A stretch of 9,048 bases of DNA from positions 1 through 9,048 of the forward strand of contig JBDHHV010000140.1 of NCBI GenBank assembly GCA_039589195.1. The letters are read 5' to 3'. The position numbers and the translations under genes are program-made. The stretch's first letter is position 1. Each line of letters opens with the position of its first letter. The notes under the pieces are model-generated. The model saw only the letters and a program-made list of their open reading frames with translations, was not told the origin of the DNA and made no database searches. Source of the stretch: JBDHAC01 sp039589195 (GTDB lineage: Bacteria > Gemmatimonadota > Gemmatimonadetes > Palauibacterales > Palauibacteraceae). Shown here piece after piece: positions 5,549 to 9,048 of the stretch.

Positions 5549-7274
5549 ATCGATAGATACCCGGGGCCACCTGAAGCTCAGGAGCCCCGATTCGAGCTGG
5601 AGAGAACGCGCGAGGCGCGGTGCCTGGCTGCTCGCGTGTGGACTTCTCGCGGCGTGCGGCGGCGTGGACGAATCGGAGCGCCGTGAGGCAGCCCGGGATG
5701 CGACCCCGAGCCCATCTTCGCCCGAAGAGGGCCTTCACTTCCGAGACGTTGCCCGGCAGGCGGGCATCGACTTCCTGCATTCCATCGGAGATGACGAGCT
5801 CAGCAACATCGTCGAGAGCTCGGGCGGAGGGGCCGCCTTCCTGGACTTCGATGCGGATGGCTACCTGGACCTCTACATCACCAACGGTGCCTTCATCGAC
5901 GGTTTCAGCGATGGTCGGCGCCCCCGGGCCCCGTACAGGAACGGTCTCTACCGGAATCGGGGAGATGGAACTTTCGAGGACGTCACCCGCCGCGCCCGGG
6001 TGGGGGACACCGGGTACGGGATGGGTGTCGTGGTCGGCGACTACGACAACGACGGGTACCCCGACATCTACGTCAGCAACTACGGCCCCAACGTCCTCTA
6101 CCACAACGAGGGGAACGGGACCTTCTCCGATGTGACCGACCGGGCGGGCGTCGGAGGCGACGGGTGCAGCGTCGGTGCCGCGTGGCAGGATTACGACGGC
6201 GACGGCCTGCTGGATCTGTACGTCGGCAACTACATCGAGTTCGATGTGGACTACGACCTGTACTACCCCCCCGACGGCTACCCCGGCCCTCTCGCCTATC
6301 CCGGACAGCCCGATCTCATGTATCGAAACCTCGGCGACGGCGAGTTCGAGGATGTTACGGAGCGTCTGGGGATCCTGCGTCCCGACGGGCGGGCGATGGG
6401 CGTGGGTTCCGCCGATTACGATGCCGATGGCTACATCGACATCTTCGTCGCCAACGACGTGATGCCCAACTACCTGTTCCACAACGTCGAGGGGCGTCGG
6501 TTCGAGGAGGTGGCCCTGGCCTCGGGCGTCGCTTTCGGACGGCGTGGGGAAGCCACATCGAGCATGGCCGTCGACTTCGCCGATTTCGACGGCGACGGCC
6601 TGCTGGATCTGTACGTCTCGGACATGGCGTACAGCACGCTGTTCCTCAACGAGGGGAATGTGTTCCGTGACGTGACGTACCAGGCCGGCGTGGCATCTCC
6701 CGCCGGCCAGTTCGTCGGCTGGTCTACGAGTTTTTTCGACTACGACAATGATGGCGACTTGGATCTGTACCAGGTGAACGGCGAGATCCACCATCTCTAT
6801 GGTCAGGAAGACCAGCTGTTCGAGAATCTGGGCGGAGGGGAGTTCCGCGATGCGTCGCTGGATCGCGGGCGCTACTTCCAACAGGAGCTCGTCGGGCGAG
6901 GCGGTGCCTTCGGCGATTACGACAACGACGGCGACATCGACGTCTTCATCGTCAACCTGAACGGCCGCCCGGCCCTCCTCAGCAACGAAGGCGGCAATCT
7001 CCGGAACTGGCTCCAGCTGGAGCTCGTCGGGGGATCGAGCAACCGGGATGCGATCGGCGCCCGGGTGACGCTCACAGCCGGTGGACGGACGCAGGTGGCG
7101 CAGAGGAAGAGCTCGACCGGCTACCTGTCGCAGAGCGACCACCGCCTACACTTCGGTCTGGGTGACGCCGAGAAGGTCGAGCGGATCGAGATCGTTTGGC
7201 CCTCCGGGACGCGCCAGGTCCTGGAAGATGTGCCGTCACGGCAGCTGATACGCGTGGTGGAGCCGGGGACATGA
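5544..7274 (+). CDS. CRTAC1-family lipoprotein: FG-GAP/VCBS beta-propeller with C-terminal ASPIC/UnbV domain
   Basis: 576 residues from a GTG start. RERARRGAWLLACGLLAAC gives a lipoprotein signal with lipobox LAAC and lipidated C38, so it should be tethered on the outside of a membrane. From about 65 to 490 there are seven blades, each with a calcium-loop motif DxDxDG or close to it: D101, D166, D216, D291, D347, D399 and D458. Each is followed by a (L/I)D(L/I/V)(Y/F) strand, and several have LFxNxGxGxFxDVT linkers. Residues about 495-572 form the ASPIC/UnbV domain (GARVTLTAGG, STGYLSQSDHRLHFGLG, VERIEIVWPSG). Families with this layout are secreted or surface adhesion/scaffold proteins; no enzyme activity is established. 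The start is uncertain: there is no good ribosome site for GTG 5544, and a better one lies upstream at 5396, in frame but separated by a stop. The stop codon overlaps the next gene by ATGA, which implies coupling. A 31-nt exact repeat links blades 3 and 5. Confidence 0.93.
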   Translation: MASIDTRGHLKLRSPDSSWRERARRGAWLLACGLLAACGGVDESERREAARDATPSPSSPEEGLHFRDVARQAGIDFLHSIGDDELSNIVESSGGGAAFLDFDADGYLDLYITNGAFIDGFSDGRRPRAPYRNGLYRNRGDGTFEDVTRRARVGDTGYGMGVVVGDYDNDGYPDIYVSNYGPNVLYHNEGNGTFSDVTDRAGVGGDGCSVGAAWQDYDGDGLLDLYVGNYIEFDVDYDLYYPPDGYPGPLAYPGQPDLMYRNLGDGEFEDVTERLGILRPDGRAMGVGSADYDADGYIDIFVANDVMPNYLFHNVEGRRFEEVALASGVAFGRRGEATSSMAVDFADFDGDGLLDLYVSDMAYSTLFLNEGNVFRDVTYQAGVASPAGQFVGWSTSFFDYDNDGDLDLYQVNGEIHHLYGQEDQLFENLGGGEFRDASLDRGRYFQQELVGRGGAFGDYDNDGDIDVFIVNLNGRPALLSNEGGNLRNWLQLELVGGSSNRDAIGARVTLTAGGRTQVAQRKSSTGYLSQSDHRLHFGLGDAEKVERIEIVWPSGTRQVLEDVPSRQLIRVVEPGT

Positions 7275-8758
7275 GAGTCGACAGGCTCCGCGGGCGCGGC
7301 ATGGTCGCGGGCGCGGTCGTCGCGTTTCTTGGCGTCGTCGGCACCCTGGTCTTCACGACGGGCGGGGAGACTGCTGCGGGCGTGGTCGTGTTCACGCAGG
7401 TGCCGGCGGGTGCGACCAATATTCCCGGCAGCGACGGCGCTGCACAGCGCTATCCGGCCGAGAGCCGAATCGTCTCGTTCGCTCTTCTCGAGCCCGAGAG
7501 GAGCGTCCGTGTGCTGACGGAGGAGTTCCATTCGGCCCGTGCGCCCGCTCTCTCTCCCGACGGCAGCCGCATGGCGTTTTCGGGTCAGCGCGAAGACGGT
7601 GGTCCGTGGCAGATTTGGGAGATGGAGCTCCGACGCCGCCGGCCGAGATTGATCGCGCCGGTCGAGGGTGCCACCGATCCAGCATATCTGGCGGACGGTA
7701 GAATCGTGTTCAGCGCGCCCGCCGACGGGAACACGACAGAAGCAGGCCATGCGCTCTTCACGGCGGGTCTTGGGGACACTGATCCCATGCGGATCAGCTT
7801 CCACCCGCGTGATGATTCCTCCCCGACCGTCCTTCGCGATGGGCGCCTGTTGTTCGTGACTCATGAATCTCCGGGCGCGCGCGACTCCCGACTCATGACC
7901 ATGCGAGCGGACGGCACGGCCGCGGAGCTGTTTTATGAGGACCGAAACGGTGGTCGGCAAGATGGGCGAGCCTGGGAGACCCCGGATGATCGGGTCCTGT
8001 TCGTCGAGTCCGCCGACCCGGAGGCACCCGGCGGACGTCTGATCGCCGTCTCCGAGCACCGGCCTCTGCACTCACGGGTGGAGCTCGGCTCCGGCATGGA
8101 GGGGGCGTTCCATTCCGTGGCCCCACTCTCGCTGGACGAGATCCTCGTGTCGTACCGTCCCAATGCCGCTAGGCGATACGGCCTGTACACGTTCGCGCCG
8201 CTCTCGCGGCGTCTCGTACCGATGCTCGATCCCGACCCCGGCTACGACGCGATAGAGCCGGTCGTGGCGGTCACGCGTCCCGCTCCGAAGCGGTTTGAGA
8301 GCGTCGTCGACCTCCAGAGAGCCACTGGCGAGCTGTATTGCCTGGACGCCGATCACTCCGACCTGCCTGTGGATCGGGCGCCTGGCTCATCCTCCTCGAG
8401 CGCGTCGGTGCGGATCCACTCGGCCGAGGGCACGCTCGGCGAGGTGCAGCTCGAGGAGGATGGTTCCTTCTACATCGAGGTTCCGGCCGACACACCCCTG
8501 CAGTTGGAGACCCTTGACGCGGAGGGCCGGGTGGTCAGGGGACCCTCCGCCTGGATCTGGGTGCGCCCGAACGAGCGCCGCGGCTGCATCGGGTGCCACG
8601 AGGACCGGGAGCTGGCACCGGAGAACCGGGTACCGCGCGCTGTCGAGAAACCGCCCGTGGCCCTCCCCGCGGTGGCCCCCGCGGTGGCGGCTCCCGCGGT
8701 GGTGGCTCCCGCGGCCGCGGGCGGTGGCACCCGCGAATCCGAGGCGGGTGTGCCGTGA
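7271..8758 (+). CDS. Exported beta-propeller protein with one c-type heme site, hydrazine-synthase-alpha-like (HzsA-related)
   Basis: 495 residues from the ATG at 7271, which overlaps the upstream stop as ATGA; GGAG lies about 8 bases before it. An alternative start at 7196 lies inside the upstream gene and is rejected. Residues 11-30 are a signal peptide or anchor. From about 35 to 335 there are TolB/PD40-like propeller blades (APALSPDGSRMAF, DPAYLADGRIVFSAP, SSPTVLRDGRLLFVT). A beta-sandwich-like part (345-430, GTLGEVQLEEDGSFYIEVPA) leads into WIWVRPNERRGCIGCHEDRELAPENR, with heme motif C439-I-G-C442-H443. This order (propeller, then a small beta domain ending in CIGCHED) matches the first two domains of hydrazine synthase alpha and its HzsA-related relatives. 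The second heme domain of true HzsA is absent. Heme would be attached in the periplasm. Residues 460-486 are a Pro/Ala/Val linker. Hydrazine synthesis is not implied. As I recall, true HzsA has a heme-binding Tyr four residues after the motif His; here that position is E447. Confidence 0.78.
   Translation: MRVDRLRGRGMVAGAVVAFLGVVGTLVFTTGGETAAGVVVFTQVPAGATNIPGSDGAAQRYPAESRIVSFALLEPERSVRVLTEEFHSARAPALSPDGSRMAFSGQREDGGPWQIWEMELRRRRPRLIAPVEGATDPAYLADGRIVFSAPADGNTTEAGHALFTAGLGDTDPMRISFHPRDDSSPTVLRDGRLLFVTHESPGARDSRLMTMRADGTAAELFYEDRNGGRQDGRAWETPDDRVLFVESADPEAPGGRLIAVSEHRPLHSRVELGSGMEGAFHSVAPLSLDEILVSYRPNAARRYGLYTFAPLSRRLVPMLDPDPGYDAIEPVVAVTRPAPKRFESVVDLQRATGELYCLDADHSDLPVDRAPGSSSSSASVRIHSAEGTLGEVQLEEDGSFYIEVPADTPLQLETLDAEGRVVRGPSAWIWVRPNERRGCIGCHEDRELAPENRVPRAVEKPPVALPAVAPAVAAPAVVAPAAAGGGTRESEAGVP
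8664..8728 (+). repeat. GC-rich imperfect repeats coding a Pro/Ala/Val linker
   Basis: The core CCCGCGGTGG recurs at about 15-bp spacing (near 8666, 8678 and 8693), and a CCCGCGGCCGCGG variant follows near 8708. They encode the C-terminal PAVAPAVAAPAVVAPAAAGG stretch of the monoheme protein. This looks like a replication-slippage-grown flexible tether and not a domain. Confidence 0.6.
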
Positions 8759-9048
8759 GCGCGGGGCGGCGCCGGCGCTGGCCGTTGCTGGGCGGAGTGG
8801 CATTCCTCGCCTTCCTGGTCGCCACCGTCCCCGGGTACCGGCACTCGGTGAAACACGTCCGCCACATGTCCGGGAACGAATCGGCGAGCCTGAACTGCTT
8901 GCCCTGCCACGTGCTGTCGAAGCAGGACGGTCCCATCGGCCGCCTGGTACAGCGGCAATACCTGTCGCCGCTCGACATTGCGGTCGCCGATGACGGAGAG
9001 CGGCTCTATGTCACCGCCGAGGACAGCGATGTCCTGCTCGTGGTAGAT
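8755..9048 (+). CDS. Membrane-anchored c-type heme plus beta-propeller protein, N-terminal 98 residues (continues beyond window)
   Basis: The GTG at 8755 overlaps the preceding stop as GTGA, and the frame is open to the window end. Residues 1-10 are strongly basic (SAGRRRRWP) and 11-27 hydrophobic (LLGGVAFLAFLVATVPG), a signal anchor or uncleaved signal with the remainder in the periplasm. Residues C48-L-P-C51-H52 form a CXXCH heme c motif. From residue 70 the pattern YLSPLDIAVADDGERLYVTAEDSDVLLVVD is the first blade of a YVTN/NHL-type beta-propeller. It therefore repeats the theme of the gene before it, heme c plus propeller, but in reverse order. Such proteins can end in further cytochrome domains, for example di-heme peroxidase-like; whether this one does is outside the window. 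It is tightly coupled to the preceding two genes, which suggests a shared complex or electron path. Confidence 0.82.
   Translation, partial: MSAGRRRRWPLLGGVAFLAFLVATVPGYRHSVKHVRHMSGNESASLNCLPCHVLSKQDGPIGRLVQRQYLSPLDIAVADDGERLYVTAEDSDVLLVVD

Noticed and set aside
5463..7142. Long minus-strand ORF (559 codons) opposite the CRTAC1 gene
   Set aside because: It is a shadow of the GC-rich plus-strand gene. Its Val/Asp-rich composition (VVDEDVDV-like runs) is the reverse reading of the repeated DYDNDG loops, and the plus frame carries clear domains and coupling.
7196..7270. Upstream start for the monoheme propeller protein
   Set aside because: It would lie inside the ASPIC/UnbV coding region and put 25 non-signal residues before the signal peptide. 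The ATG in the ATGA overlap at 7271 is the better start.
1..9048. CRISPR arrays, transposase genes, rRNA
   Set aside because: No spaced identical repeats of CRISPR size, no transposase motifs with terminal repeats, and no rRNA sequence were seen.

Overview
The window is high-GC bacterial DNA. Its gene content is two Hanks-type Ser/Thr kinases (one carrying a TPR array), a secreted lipoprotein of the CRTAC1/FG-GAP/ASPIC-UnbV type, and c-type-heme beta-propeller proteins. This suits a Gemmatimonadota-, Acidobacteriota- or Planctomycetota-like organism. That placement is inference from gene families only, since no marker gene is present.

Layout. (1) Positions 1-1051, minus strand: the first 350 codons of a PknB-type kinase, cut by the window edge. 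Its start codon is abutted by three mutually complementary arms that can form two alternative hairpins. (2) Positions 1052-2052: no convincing protein gene. It holds phased CGGACT repeats and the 3' part of a tRNA-Ser(UGA), with anticodon loop, variable arm, T arm and acceptor 3' strand but no matching 5' half. This is most easily read as an old attachment-site junction. (3) Positions 2053-2517, minus strand: a small exported protein with a cupredoxin-like pattern, ending in a hairpin over its stop codon. (4) Positions 2872-5217, plus strand: a complete membrane-anchored kinase with an extracytoplasmic array of exact 42-residue TPRs. (5) Positions 5218-5543: a leader region with the best Shine-Dalgarno in the window, in front of a 7-codon ORF. 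(6) Positions 5544-9048, plus strand: three genes joined by 4-base ATGA and GTGA overlaps. They are a CRTAC1-family lipoprotein, a beta-propeller protein with one CXXCH that resembles the propeller and first-heme part of hydrazine synthase alpha, and the start of a membrane-anchored CXXCH plus beta-propeller protein that runs off the window.

How they may work together. The last three genes look like one translationally coupled unit for an envelope-located heme/propeller redox or substrate-binding complex. It is the best candidate for a poorly described system. The two kinases are envelope signalling proteins of different architecture. A 14-bp identical sequence in front of both the kinase-TPR gene and the heme operon is the only sequence hint that they might share regulation. 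Substrate and reaction of the heme operon cannot be told from the sequence.
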